A stretch of 64,000 bases of DNA from Epiperipatus broadwayi (taxonomy: Eukaryota > Onychophora > Udeonychophora > Euonychophora > Peripatidae): NCBI GenBank assembly GCA_028023455.1, contig JAQFVV010012402.1, forward strand, positions 17,300,935 to 17,364,934, in the 5' to 3' direction. The position numbers and the translations under genes are program-made. The notes beneath the pieces were generated by a model. The model searched no databases. It worked only from the letters and a program-made list of their open reading frames with translations, and was not told the origin of the DNA. Shown one piece after another: positions 28,028 to 43,292 of the stretch (positions within the stretch are counted from its first letter, which is position 1; every line of letters starts with the position of its first letter).

Positions 28028-30985
28028 TAATGAATCAAATATGTATCAACATTAATTTTAATTATTTATATTCTATTATTATATTTTATTTTTTTCTTTA
28101 TAAAAACACATTTCCATATGCTTAGGTTAAGAAGTAAGATATTTATATTTGAAATATGTAAAGTAAAAGTAAAAAAAATCAATTGCAAAATATTTTTATT
28201 TGCTAAATCCTAAAAGCAAAAAAAAAAAACCTTATTTGATTTGTTGCATTTTATGCATTCAATAGGAAGAATAAAAAGTAAAAACATTTTATTAATATAA
28301 TTTCAATTGCAAGAAATGATAACTAACTATCAATAATACACTATAATTTAATATGCTACTGTATTATTCATATGGTAACTAATTAAACATGCCATTTTTT
28401 TTCCTGTTACACATTATGCCCTAAAAATGTATTTTTGCAGAAAGTTTTGATCAAAATTTTTTATATTGAAGGATAGCAGCACATTATGTTGATAAGTTCA
28501 TAGAAATCACAAATGAGTAGAAAGATTTGAATCTTTGAAAACAGTTAATGAAGAATTTAAAGAAGTCATGTTTATATAGCATTAAAAGCAAATAGAAACC
28601 TTTCCTAATCAAAAAGTTTATGGATTGACACACAAAATATATATATCTCAAAGAAATTAAATTTAAAAGTAATATGCTAAAAATAAAATAATTAAACATG
28701 GAAATAAACAATGAATATCCAAGTCATTTACTGAAAACTAAGTTAATAATAATATGGCTACTATATTGTCATATTCTACTACAAACTTCATCTCAGAAAC
28801 AGTACTTGTACTAGGAAATTTGGCAATTTTTTTTTAAACAATTTGCTCGACCTTTTCTCAATTTAATGATTGCCTTATTGAACTATTATCTGCAATTTAC
28901 ATTTAATTAATCCACATTAGCAAAAAAATTTTCCAGTATTTCTGTAATGTTAAATGTAACCTATTTCAGTTGGAAATTCTTTTCCCTATCTGTACATTTT
29001 ATAATTTGTCATTTTTTTTTAGAACTATATCATATTCTGAATATTAAATTTGTCATTTTTTAAGAACCATATTGTATAACTGTTTTACAACTTTCTTTTA
29101 TAGAAATAATCTTTTTTTTTACTTAAAAAAAAGAAAAAATAGTAAAATTGAACAATTTGCAGAAGAAAAACTAAATACTAATATAATCACAAAATGTAAT
29201 AGAGATATTTTGTTTTATTCAAAGCTAAAACATTGAAAAATCTTACTCATATGGTGCACTAGTAATGTTTATTGTGACATTAATTTTTGCCAATGATATT
29301 TGTTGATTTAGCTGTTTTATGTTTAGATTTATGGCATTTTCACCATATTTTCGTTTCAACTTTTTTTTGTTTTGATATCAATATTAATCACAGTATTCAA
29401 ATTCTGCTTTTATGGCTTATGATTAAAATTATTACAATGATATGCACTTAGAAGAATACTTTTAAACAAAAATATTACAGTATTTATTTCTAGATATAAA
29501 AGGAGATAAGTGAATTAAATTGATAACTGAATATTATGTGGCAAAAATATCTGCTGCCATTCTAGTGTTCATTGTATGTTTTTGCATTCATTGTGTAAAT
29601 CTTACTTTAGTGAGGAAAATAACGTTTGTTCTATTAATTATTTGCTCTATAAGGCTTTGTTGTATCAGATCTTATTGTAAATATGCATATTGCATTATTT
29701 TTTATAAATTACTTATCTGCTTTAAATATAAACTGAAATGTATTATATTTGTTATTTATTTCCTATTTTTAATCTTTTTATTCATAGGTTATCTTCAGAA
29801 TATTTTTTTTTATGTATATAGATAGAATATATACATATTGACATTGAATGAATAATTTTGCAGTCTGTATTACTATATGGAGTTTATATATTGTAACCCA
29901 GTGCTTTTGGCACTTGGTTTCATTTAGTATTATTTGTGCATAATCTTGGTGTTATTTTAAAAAAAAAATAAAATAAAATAAAGGTAATAATATTTAACTA
30001 ATAAAGTGTCCTATCCCCTTTGCCTAGCTATGTTTTGTGTAGTTAGTCAATATTATTTCAATGCAGTATCATGCTTGTAAATGATAGACTATTCTAAGTA
30101 AAATATTGATATAATAGCAAGTTAATATAATCTTAAAATTTTAATAAGCAGTATTTAATTCTAATTAATTGTTTAGAAAAAATAATTAAATAAAGAATTA
30201 CAGTAGTATTATTATAATTATAAATGAATGTCAGTTATCTAAATAATTTATTGATAATGTTAGTTTAATTATATAGTTTGTCTTATAAGTATTCAAAATT
30301 GCAAGTAATCATAAGTAAATAAAGTTCATATGTGTATGTGCATGAAAAATTAATATGCTTGACATTTTTATTTTTAAGTGTTTGCAGTAGCATTCTAAAA
30401 TAAAAATAAAAAAGATATTAAAAAATTTTAACAATCAATTAATAATTAATGTAGTATTGTTTAATAGAACTTCTGATAAATTTATTTGGAGGAAAAATAA
30501 TTTTAAAATTTAATTATAATCACCAATAATTATTGTTGGTTTGATTTTTATTTATTATTTTTATTTATTAAACTGTTTTGTAATACATTTTAAATAACCT
30601 TGAAAAACCACGTGATTATAGTTAGTTATACAATTTTTTGTTTATGTTGCAAATGATTTCCGTAGAGGTCACCGGAGTCAATGGAATTGCCTATAAATAT
30701 TCAGTTCATTTTATTTTGGTTTAGTCTGGCTTCCCTTCCTCATAGTTAACAGTACTAAACTTTATAACTTTATTATTTTCGAGTTTTAGAAAAAAAAAAG
30801 TAATGTAATTTAGATTCAATCTACAATGCTCGGGTGTTATATTTTGGTAAGGCATTGTATTGATTTCTATTGTCTCTATAGTTTTAAAACTTTCTGTATT
30901 ATTAGTTATTGTGTCTTGAGAAATTTGGATTTTTAACAAAACTAAAAAATGGAAAATTTAATGCAAATCATAAATAAAATTGTTG

Positions 30986-31054
30986 TTTTATCTGAAGCAA
31001 GTATTTATTAATATTTTCCTTTTATCTGAAGCAAGTATTTATTAATATTTTCCT
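30986..31054. repeat. Perfect two-copy tandem duplication, 34 bp unit
   Basis: The unit beginning ttttatctgaagcaagta occurs twice with no mismatch (30986-31020 and 31020-31054). Perfect identity in otherwise decayed intron DNA implies a recent event, or an assembly artefact. Confidence 0.9.
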
Positions 31055-32559
31055 GGTATAAAAGAAAGAAAGATAACGGAAAATATTAGAAAAACTTTAA
31101 ATATTTTTCTGCGTTTTTTAAAAAATTAGATCGTCTGCGTTTTATAAATAATGATATTGCTGCATTTATTGTTGATTTATTTAGTTAATTTATAATCATT
31201 TGGAGAAAGAATTGGTATGCTGTATATTTTTAAAAAAATTATCTACATGTCTTTCTTTAAAATTAAGAAGGAAGTGAACTATTTAAAATAAAAGTTAGAA
31301 TTATGTATATGTGTTCTTTAAAGGAAAAATTAACTATTGAAAATAAAAATAGGAATTAAATATAGTGCGTTCTTTGAGGAACGAAAAGAAGGAGCTATTT
31401 GAAATTAAAGTGCTAAAATTATGAAAAACAACTTAACAATGTCTTTAGTGACCTGAAAATAAAGTTTAATTATATTTTATATTGCGTGCTTTAAAAAAGA
31501 AATTTTATAATGGAATTCTTGTAGCTTTATTCATTTTTAATTCAACCGTGGTTATTATACTATAGTCTCCGGAAAAAAAATGCGTGGATGTTCTTCATGT
31601 TCTAGCTAGCTAATTATACGCGTAGTCTTCGAATAATATTTATGTTTGTTTCATGTTGTGAATATTTATCTGTGGATCCTGTCTTCATGATTGACGTTAA
31701 AATTGATTTGTTTATGTCTACTATATTTCTTTGAATGTTACAACTGCCAAGAGAAAAGGTAAAGGAAAACTTTTCTTTGAATATAAAAAAATACGTTTAT
31801 TATTTCAGTGCCTTGGTTTTTTTTTTTGGAAGACTGTGGCTGGAGGAGAACTCTTTGTCTGGACAGACAGCTCAGCAGATAAATAGTTCTGCCAATGAGC
31901 AAATGTTTTTTTTTTTTAAAAAAAATTAATTGGTAAAATTTTATTTTAGTTTTATAATATGGATGTATGTTAAGATTTATATTTATTACGTAATATTTTA
32001 AGGGTCTTATAGCAACAATGGTAGATCTTACTACCACTATTTTGAGTCAAATTTATATTTGATATGAAGTTATATCTATGAAATATATCAGGTTTATTTT
32101 ACATGCAACTGGAGATATTAACCTTGCATGTTGTGTGTTTAAAATATATGTTATATGTCTAACAGGTAAACTATTTTAAATTTATCAGAAGTGAATAATT
32201 TTATAATTTGTGCTATAACAGCATATTTCTCATTTAAAATTTCAGCGGAATTTTTATTTCATTAGTTGATTAATTTATTAATAGTTATTCTTTATTAGTA
32301 TGTCCACTTTATTTTAGTATAAGCTTTTATGCTATACATTGCTGTTGAATGTTCCTTGCTTAAAGTTAAACTTATTATATTATTCTGCTTATTCTGTTCA
32401 GTCACTTGGCTGAGATATGTGTGTTTTAAATTCATTGGTTTCAGATATTGATTGAAGTATGCATTTTGATATTATTATTACTAGTGCATTTTGCTATCTT
32501 GCCTAAGTTTAGAGTTGATATATGCTTAATATCAGCATATTTTGATATTTATTCTGTGT

Positions 32560-32770
32560 TGGGCTTGGTCAGGATGGAAGTGTGATCCCCATAATGCATT
32601 GTATTCTCCATGAGTGGATTATTTTTATATCTTGTTCTAGTATATTCATATAGCCAGTGTGTTATGTCCCATGGAGAGGACTGTGTGGAATTTATACAAT
32701 GTTTTTTTTTACATAGCCAGTATAGCTTAATCCCATGTGAGGATTATATTTTGGTGTGTGTTCCTTTTCC
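32560..32770. repeat. Degenerate short repeats of unknown origin
   Basis: Blocks like atagccagtRt followed by tcccatgNgagga recur near 32650-32680 and 32715-32745, and a similar catgagtggatta lies near 32610. Composition is less AT-rich than around it. It could be part of an unrecognised element. Confidence 0.35.
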
Positions 32771-35589
32771 TTAGGTGATGAGACAAAATCCACACCTATA
32801 TTTTTGCCTGAGAGATAGGCCTGGAAACCACCAATCCTTTTAATGAAGTATTTTTCCTGGAGAGGTTACTCAGTATTTTTGTCCCTCATGTGAATTTAGA
32901 ATCCTTTTCCACCATAGAAGGTATAGATTATCGTGTTCTATTTAGAAGTTATGGCAAGGATAGATGTTAGATTTGAGATGTTGGTTCCTCAAGGTGCACT
33001 TTATCGTTAGTAGTGCTTTAGTGATTTGGATCAATAGCTGTATTGTGCTACTGAGCCTTGATAGTAATTCCCAAGTAAACCAATTGAATAGAGTTAATTT
33101 AAAACTGTGTATTTTAAAACACTTAATTATTAAAAGAATATTCAAACACAATGTTTTACTTTCATCAGTAGCTGAGAAATATTCTTCGCTGAAATTGTAG
33201 GTCAGCCATAGTTAAAATATCTAGTATTATTTTGCATGGACATTAAGTTAAATATTAATTTGCATGTATGACTTCTGATGGATGACCCATATCCATTTAT
33301 AATTTATTTTAATTACAAGTTAGAATTTAGTCAACTCAGTGAGTTTAATATTTTTTTTAAAAAAAGAATAGTATTTGAACCCAGTTCATAATAGTTAAAC
33401 AAATAATATTTATTTCTGTTTGTGTACTTAATATCATAATAAAATAGTTAGACAATAATTCAAAGCAAGGGATTTATTTTACCGATCTTTTATAAGACTT
33501 AAATTGAAGCTATTATTATTTGTCAACCATGTAGTTTCCCAAAATTTTAAATTGTGTAGTAATATATCAGTTGTATATTTCAGATAGTTATTTCAATTTA
33601 ATATTTTAATCCTAAATTATAGGAATAGATTATTTTAGTTATATTATTGTAAAGAACAGTTAATATAATTACACATTTGGGATAACAGCGCTATATTGGT
33701 TTGTAGTATTTATAAAATTTTGTATACTTTTATTTTATTCTGAGTCATTAATAAATGATAGTTTTTTAGATCAATCTTCATTTCAGTTTCTTTTCTCTAT
33801 GCAAAGTATGGTGTGTGTTTGCAAAATTTTGCAAAACATTTTCTTAAGACTTAAGTCATTTCAAATTCTAGAAATCTCAATACGCCAGAAAAGCAATTAT
33901 ATGCTAGATAAGCAAATTTATGCAGATCTTACATTTTTGATGATAGTTGTTTTATGAGAATTGTAAACTTCACATGAAACATTTATTTAATAATGGAATG
34001 AATTTTATTTCAAATTATTAACTCTGACTGCACATTATTCCTTTATCTTCTTAGTTAAATTATTGAGATAATTAGTTTTAAGTAATTTATTGCGTTGTCA
34101 TAGATGATGGAGGGATATAAAAAGTACCCTTGTCTTTCTCTTATTCTGGCTGATATCCTTGGTAAAAGGCTGGCTTATTCTAAATTTTATGCAATTATTT
34201 TGTTTCAGTATTAGTCATATTAATATTTTTTTAAGTAATGATAATTGTTGTTAGTATACATTAGGACACCTTAGCTTCTAAGTGAAATGAATGTTTCCTA
34301 TAGCCTACCAGAATGTCAGTTATGTGTGGCAACACAATACAGTAGAGCTTTCCCAAGATAAACAGAAGAACCCTGAGATGATCATCATTATTTTATTCTA
34401 TTTAAAACTTATTGATTATCATTGCTTTTGCTTAAGAAGATCTTTATTGTCAATTGTACTATAACAAAGGCACTTTTCATTTTCATGTTACTCTGCAAGA
34501 ATAAAGTTCATTTTAGATCATATTGGCAAATAATTTGCATAGTTTATATTTTTTTTAAAAGACAGTAAAATAGATGTGAGAAGATATCATTATTATTTAA
34601 AAGTACAAATGCTTGTAGCTCAGGGAATGTGTTTTTGATAAAGAAAGAATTTTATTCTAAATTATTAATTAGGGAATGATGGCAGCTTTCTCTCTCTTCC
34701 CAAGTTATTTATTTTACTTATAATGATTGATTTTATGATTTTAATTTATTTCTTTGTCTTAATTGCATATATCTGCAGCTGAATTTTTTATAACTAACTG
34801 ACCACTGAGCATAGCTTACGTTTTATTATGACAGATCTATGGTTGTTTATAAGAGTCCCAATATATGTTATTTATTAGTGATTATATTACTTCATTTTAT
34901 TAGTTAGAGTTGGATGCCCAACAATAGCGGAATTATTATGATTATCGAGTAGTTTTTAAAGGTTAGAAATGGTGCCTCAACTTAGGAGCATGGTGTTTAG
35001 GCATCGGTTTATTGCGTTGGAATATATATAGTCTACATATATATATATAAAATTACTCTGAAGATAATCTATGTATAAAGAAGTTGAAATATAGGAAATA
35101 AATAGCACAAATCACAAACTAAAGAATACACCTACAAAAATAATATAATAACACTGAAATAGAATTAGAACTATAGTGGAAGTAAATGAAGAAAAGATAG
35201 AATCAAATAAATTAATTATTGATATATAATAACTCATTAGGTTAAAAACAAAAGCAATTTCTAATGATGAATAAAAGGAAGGAAAATGATATCAATGATG
35301 AAGTGTCTCTGAGGAGAACTTTGTTTTTCAAAAAAATTAAACACAAAGTTACAACTATAGTGAATAAAATTCACAATGGATAAAAAAAAAAGCTTTAAAT
35401 GTTAAGAGAATAAAATTATTCTGTGAATCATTATATATGTGGTTAATTGCTTGAGAGATTTTATAATGTATTAGTACCAGAAATGACATATTGTGTTTTA
35501 ATTCAGGAACTTATAGCTTTCAAGTCCAATACTATCACTGATTAAACTAAATAGGGGCATGAATCATTGAATATAAATTAAGAAAAAAG

Positions 35590-35800
35590 TTTGTTAAATA
35601 TTTTGTTAGCAGTGTAGCTTTGTATAGAACAAAAATTCAAACTATGTAGAAGATAGAATCAGTTGGAGATTTTTGGATATACATTAAAAGTTAGATTGTG
35701 TAGGTGGTAATAGGAATATAGTTATTAAAAAGAATAAGTGAAAAAGGAACATTTATTGTTGAAGAAGTTAAGAAAAGAATTTGGATATGATATAGAAATT
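35590..35800 (+). pseudogene. Possible LINE C-terminal relic
   Basis: A frame near 35610-35650 reads SSVALYRTKIQTM and a later one EKGTFIVEEVKKR. This is like the SVALYGSETWT and EKRTL...RKR order seen after the RT domain of some LINEs. The match is short and interrupted, so the call is tentative. Confidence 0.3.
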
Positions 35801-38514
35801 TCTAAAATATGAAAAGAAATTTGGGGGGAAAAAGAAAACTAGTAACTATTTTAATAAAAACAGAATTTTTGTGAATATTTGAACAATAGAGCAATTGATT
35901 GAAAATTAGGAAGGTAATGCAGGATTATGTGTTGATGACTAATGTTATTGCTGATGAATTATAAGAGACTTCAAAATTTAATTAAGAATTCTCTGAAAAG
36001 AAAATCACAATGTTTTCAAAAATTTGTTTCTTTCCCCATTAGATTTCAGATTTTGCCTTTAACCATTATGAAAGTTTTTACTTGCTGGAGATGATATGAT
36101 CAGGATGCAGGTAACCGCATAATAGAAACATTAATTTCCATGACAAATTCATGATCTAGTATTAAAAGGAAACCCAAAATTTAAGTCTTTTTGTCTTTAA
36201 TACAGATAAGTTTTTTCAAAGCTTATTATTGATCCAAGTTATTTTAATTTCACAAGGAATTTATAGAAAGTGTACAATCTGTCTAAAGTACATTTTTATT
36301 TGCATTCTTATAAATAATATTTAATAATTTGATTTATATAGACATTCAAATAATGCTATGAATATATTTATTACAAAATAATAGGATTAAAATTATGTGC
36401 ACATTAAATGAATATGCTATATATAAGATTGCAAGCATAATTTTTTTTATGCAAACACTATATATGATGATAATAAGTTTAATTATTATTAAATTATAAG
36501 ATAAGAATCATATTATATATTACTTATAATAGACTCATGAATTTATATGCAGTTTTTTTACATATTATGTATAACATTTTTTTGATTGAAACTAAATTGC
36601 ATTACTTATTTATAATGAAACTAGAAATATTAACTGTAAAAAATAAGTTATAATTTTTTTTCCAATTTTATTTTTATTATTTAATTAGAATAAAAATAAT
36701 GTTCAAGGAGCTATTATATCTCAACTTATCTTCAATTAATGGACTAATCCATATTCCTATTCTGGAAATTTTTCTTTGGATTTTGGAAGGTATTTATAAT
36801 GAACATTACCAATAATTTTGCTGTATCAATAACTTTGGGAATTGCAAATTTCTGTTCAATATCTTCATTACCAATGTGTGTGAATGACATGCTATAGCAT
36901 AATATGTAAATTTGTTATTTGATTTGTATATATATATATTGTGCAATCCTAAAGTGAATTGTCTTAAGTCGCAATCAATCAGAATTGGAGTCTCAGGTGA
37001 TTACTAATCCTAGAGGAATTGTAATGATCATTATAATATATAGTTGAAATAATAGCATCACAAATATCAAAATATTTAAGTTTATGGCTTATTCATGATG
37101 TCATATATAACTGCTACAATTTTTTTTATATTTACCATTTTAAAAGTGGATTTAGTACTTCAGTTAGTAATTTTATTATGATTTAAGTATATATACATAC
37201 ATACATATATATATAAATAAAATTAAACTCTTTAAAAGTCTTAAAAAATTACACAAAGAAAAGACATTATTAACATTAAAGTTTTGTTATTACAAATAAT
37301 TATAATAATAAAACAGATCAGAGTATCTGTTTTTAAAATTAAGAGATACTTTTCTTACTATTGTTAAAAATTGTAGTAGACAAGACATAACTTTATGATT
37401 ACATTAATAATGTTGTGAAGTTTGTTTTAATTATCAGTAAAATACATGAATTTATCTCACTAAGAGCAAAATTATTTATTTGATTTAATATTAAAATTAT
37501 GTTAACAATACATTAGATAATTTAATTCACACAAATAGTCTGCTAACTATGTTTTAATAGAAGTAATGAAGCATAACATTTGAGAATATTTTAATGCATA
37601 TGTTTGATAATTAAGAGCAGCTTGTTCTTAGTTTCTCTTTAATTCTTAATGTGAGACAAAAATTTTATGAACTCATATTTTATGTTCTATGTGAAATTTT
37701 ATTCCTGTTTTGTCAATATATATATCTTCATATATATATATCTTTGAATCATTTATTTTCTGAGATACAAGGACATATTTGCATATGATTAGAAGAGGAA
37801 CACCTTTTTTTTGTTTCTGTAGTCAAAGCATAATAAATTTTTTTTTTTGTCATTTTTAGCCATAGTATTTTGTATGTATTTACTAGGAATTTTTGATTCT
37901 ATTGTGTAGAAAATTGGTATAAAATGCGACTTGAGAAAGTATCTATAGAAAATTATTTTTGTGGCTATATTTAAGTGTAAATATATTTTTGTAGAGGTAC
38001 CTGTGTGATTTTTGTTTAGAAAGTAACAATTGATTGAGCAATTATTAGATGTTATTTTTTTCTAACTATATTTGTTTTATCATTTGTGATAATGTGGTTA
38101 ATTTTTTATAAGAATGACTAGAATTTATAATATCTTTAAATGACAAAAATGCCATACTATTTTATATACTTCATTAACACTCATTCTCTTAACTGAGAAA
38201 TATATATATATATTATAATTAATATTACCTATATTTAATAGTAAAATAAATGATTATATTTTAAAAATAAAAGCTATAGAAATTGTGAAAAGAAGGTTCA
38301 TATTTTAAAATTGTTTATGGTTTTGAGAATGTTTTTATTTCAACTTTGAAAATTATAGAAAATAATTATGATTTTTTATTAAATTAATATTGTTTTTTAA
38401 ATCACAGCAATAAATAATAATATGCCTATTTTTAGTTTTGGTTGGAAGTACCTTAAAGCAAATATTAATGCCATTATTATTTATAAAGTTGTGATTTTTT
38501 TTTTTTAATAGTAA

Positions 38515-41029
<2,515 letters not shown>

Positions 41030-41186
41030 AATATACAATGAATATATTTCAACTGATAGTCTGCTAAGAATTAAAACAAAGATAGATGTTACAAAAAGCA
41101 ACAATTTCCAATAAATTGTCGACTGTGGCAAAGACAATATGAAGATAAGAAGGTGTATGAAAATAGTTATAAATGTTTTATTAAGA

Positions 41187-41205
41187 ATTACATATCTGCA
41201 ATTAT
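41187..41205 (+). repeat. Target site duplication, left copy
   Basis: attacatatctgcaattat is repeated exactly at 41865-41883. The matching position in RTE copy 3 (about 50568-50590) has no insertion and runs on continuously, which supports duplication of a 19 bp target. Confidence 0.8.
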
Positions 41206-41352
41206 AACTGACACATAGGTTTATTATATACCTGTGTCTATATATGTAATATATAGGGTATATGAGCACAGACTTTCACATGACCCACCACTCTCCACTC
41301 TATCTAATAATACTGATACACAAGCACATATATGCTGAAAAGATAAATAATC

Positions 41353-41396
41353 ACCAATATACGTATTTCATGCTAAACCAGCAATCATCAGTTGGT
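41353..41396 (-). ncRNA. Type I hammerhead ribozyme motif, element 1 left arm
   Basis: On the - strand the order is stem I accaa, core CTGATGA (41385-41391), stem II TGCT/AGCA with loop ggttt, core GAAA (41366-41369), stem III TAC/GTA with no loop, cleavage-site TA (41358-41359), and stem I ttggt. The tiny loopless stem III is the pattern of the newt satellite and Penelope-like hammerheads, which act as dimers. All conserved core bases are present. The one weakness is a T-T pair at position 10.1/11.1 of stem II. No activity is shown. Confidence 0.75.
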
Positions 41397-41706
41397 CCAG
41401 ATTATCATCTCCCATACATATATACTATAAGGGCTATACATTGTAGAGGTGTCTGCCCATCCTTGCATATGTATTTAATGGATTATGTCGTCTACATGTG
41501 GGATTCAGATTGACTTTAGGTTAACATGGGTGTGACAAGAATCTCGGCCTCAGGGTGGCCTTTGAGCATTCCATCATCAGATTTTCAATTGGATGGACGG
41601 TTGTAAGAGTTGGAGTGTGTAGTAGATTGGAGCCTGTCCATTAAAGTATGAAGATTGTCTATCTTAATATATATCTGAGCACTTATAGTATATATGTATG
41701 ATAGAT

Positions 41707-41767
41707 GATAATCTGGACCAACTGATGATTGTTGGTTTAGCATGAAATACATATATTGGTGATTATT
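41707..41767 (+). ncRNA. Type I hammerhead ribozyme motif, element 1 right arm
   Basis: On the + strand, sense to HEATR5B: inner stem I accaa (41717-41721) pairs with ttggt (41756-41760). Outer stem I ATAATC (41708-41713) pairs with GATTAT (41761-41766), leaving an internal loop tgg. Core CTGATGA is 41722-41728; stem II TGTT/AGCA (one G-U); GAAA is 41744-41747; stem III tac/ata is weaker than in the left arm; cleavage-site TA is 41754-41755. The internal loop in stem I is where natural type I hammerheads contact the stem II loop. Confidence 0.75.
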
Positions 41768-41864
41768 TATCTTTTCAGCATATATGTGCTTGAGTGTATC
41801 AGTGTTATTAGATAGAGTGGAGAGTGGTGGGTCATGTGAAAGTCTGTGCTCATATACCCTATAT

Positions 41865-41883
41865 ATTACATATCTGCAATTAT
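41865..41883 (+). repeat. Target site duplication, right copy
   Basis: Exact repeat of 41187-41205. The first nine bases also pair with the left arm, so the precise element end is uncertain by a few bases. Confidence 0.75.
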
Positions 41884-42281
41884 GTAAAGTAATATAAAAA
41901 AGAATTAATTATGATATAAGAAAACAAACAGAATTTTACAGAAAGCTATAGAAGAGAATCAAAGTAAAATATAAAACAATATCTTAATATTGAAAGGAAA
42001 GTTATTTTACTAATGAGAAGAAAAGATAGTATAAATTATTGAAAAGATATATGACATCATGAAATATGCAAAAACGTTGCAGAAAGAAATGTATAGTTAT
42101 AAAGAAAAAGAAAATTAAAGTAACCTCTGAAATTATATCTTTTAAATTGCCCAGCATTATACATAAAGAAGTTAATATATGTAATTAAATCTATGAAGAG
42201 AAAAACTACAGGAATTTTAAAAGAAGCAGATGAAGAACTTGTGAAATTATTGGTAAAAGGACATACAAAATATTTAAATGA

Positions 42282-42286
42282 TAAGG
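42282..42286 (+). repeat. Target site duplication of the LTR element, left (taagg)
   Basis: Five bases before the TG of the left LTR. The right counterpart is taaag (45656-45660), one mismatch. Confidence 0.65.
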
Positions 42287-43104
42287 TGAAATGTCCGTGC
42301 ATATAAAACTGTATATGTAAATAAAAAAAATTATTTATTTTTGTCAATATACATGGATTTTTTCACTTTAATAACATTCTCTTTATTGGAGAAAATTACT
42401 CTAAAAATTTACTTGAGATGTCATCTCAAAAATATATTTTTAATTAGAATAGAATTTGTATGCAAATAAAACTAGTTGTATACAAATTAGATTACATATT
42501 TATCCCTCATTGTAAATGAAGAGGGAGGAAGCAGCTAAAATGGTTAGACCGGATTAAAGTTGGTGTTGATTTGAAGTGATAACTGATCAGTAGTAAAGAA
42601 TGGTCAATGATAGGTTAGTAGATTGACTAGCAGTGATTAAATCTAAAATGGAAATAGCGGCAAGCAAGAAGCCGTTACTTGTTTGTATATTGAAAAGGTT
42701 ATTACTAGTGAAGAGTAATTAATTTAATCTTTAAAAAACCGTAAAAGACAAGTTGGGAATGGTTTATATATAATGTATAAATTGTGTGTGCTGATGTAAG
42801 AACTAGTATTGTGAACTTTAATAGATTTATTCCATACATCAAATTATATATGATTATTTCTATTTCAAGAGACATTTGATTTGAAAGCAAAAATATAAAG
42901 ACCGGATTACTCCTGGAGTGAAAGAAGACTATTTTCATCTGAGCAAAATACAGTGTATGAATATTAATGGACTTTTACCTTTTTATGTTATTTGTACCAC
43001 ATCATTATTGATATTAAATACATCTTATTATATATACATTTTAAAGTATATTGTTTATTTATTTATTTCCCTGGCTGGTCTTTAGAGACCCTCAGGACAC
43101 AACA
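42287..43104 (+). repeat. Left LTR
   Basis: 818 bp, TG...CA. Matches 44861-45655 over its full length with substitutions and small indels, from tgaaatgt to tctttagagac near the 3' end. Confidence 0.88.
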
Positions 43105-43292
43105 ATTGGCACAGTAATGACAGAACTTAACAGGATAGAACTTGTAATACATAATAGAGTGGTGTAAGTTGATAGTTGTTAGATCCAGAGAAATTAAAGG
43201 GATAAAAATAACTGATGACACAGAATAACTTCTACTCTGAATAATAAATAGTGGCACTAAGTTCTGCAATCTGTTAATTTGATATAACCAAC

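Larger units (their letters stand above)
41206..41864. mobile_element. Inverted-repeat element carrying two hammerhead ribozyme motifs (copy 1)
   Basis: Two arms (about 41242-41431 and 41682-41873) are near-perfect inverted repeats around a ~250 bp centre, giving a potential hairpin of nearly 200 bp. It has no open frame of any known family. Each arm contains a type I hammerhead motif pointing outward. A 19 bp direct repeat flanks it inside an RTE LINE. The related element at 56103-56503 shares arm and centre sequence (tgtccattaaagt in both). Such features fit a non-autonomous, ribozyme-bearing retroelement derivative, related perhaps to Penelope-like terminal repeats or retrozymes; this is inference. 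Confidence 0.75.

Noticed and set aside
29520-29825. + strand 101-codon hydrophobic open frame
   Set aside because: T-rich DNA yields Phe/Leu/Ile-rich chance frames that look like membrane segments; no family match.
31735-32037. Overlapping frames on both strands
   Set aside because: Neither has a family match; they owe their length to T/A runs.
41262-41513. + strand open frame in the inverted-repeat element
   Set aside because: It is translated from the hairpin arm that carries the ribozyme; no protein family, and element 2 does not keep the frame.
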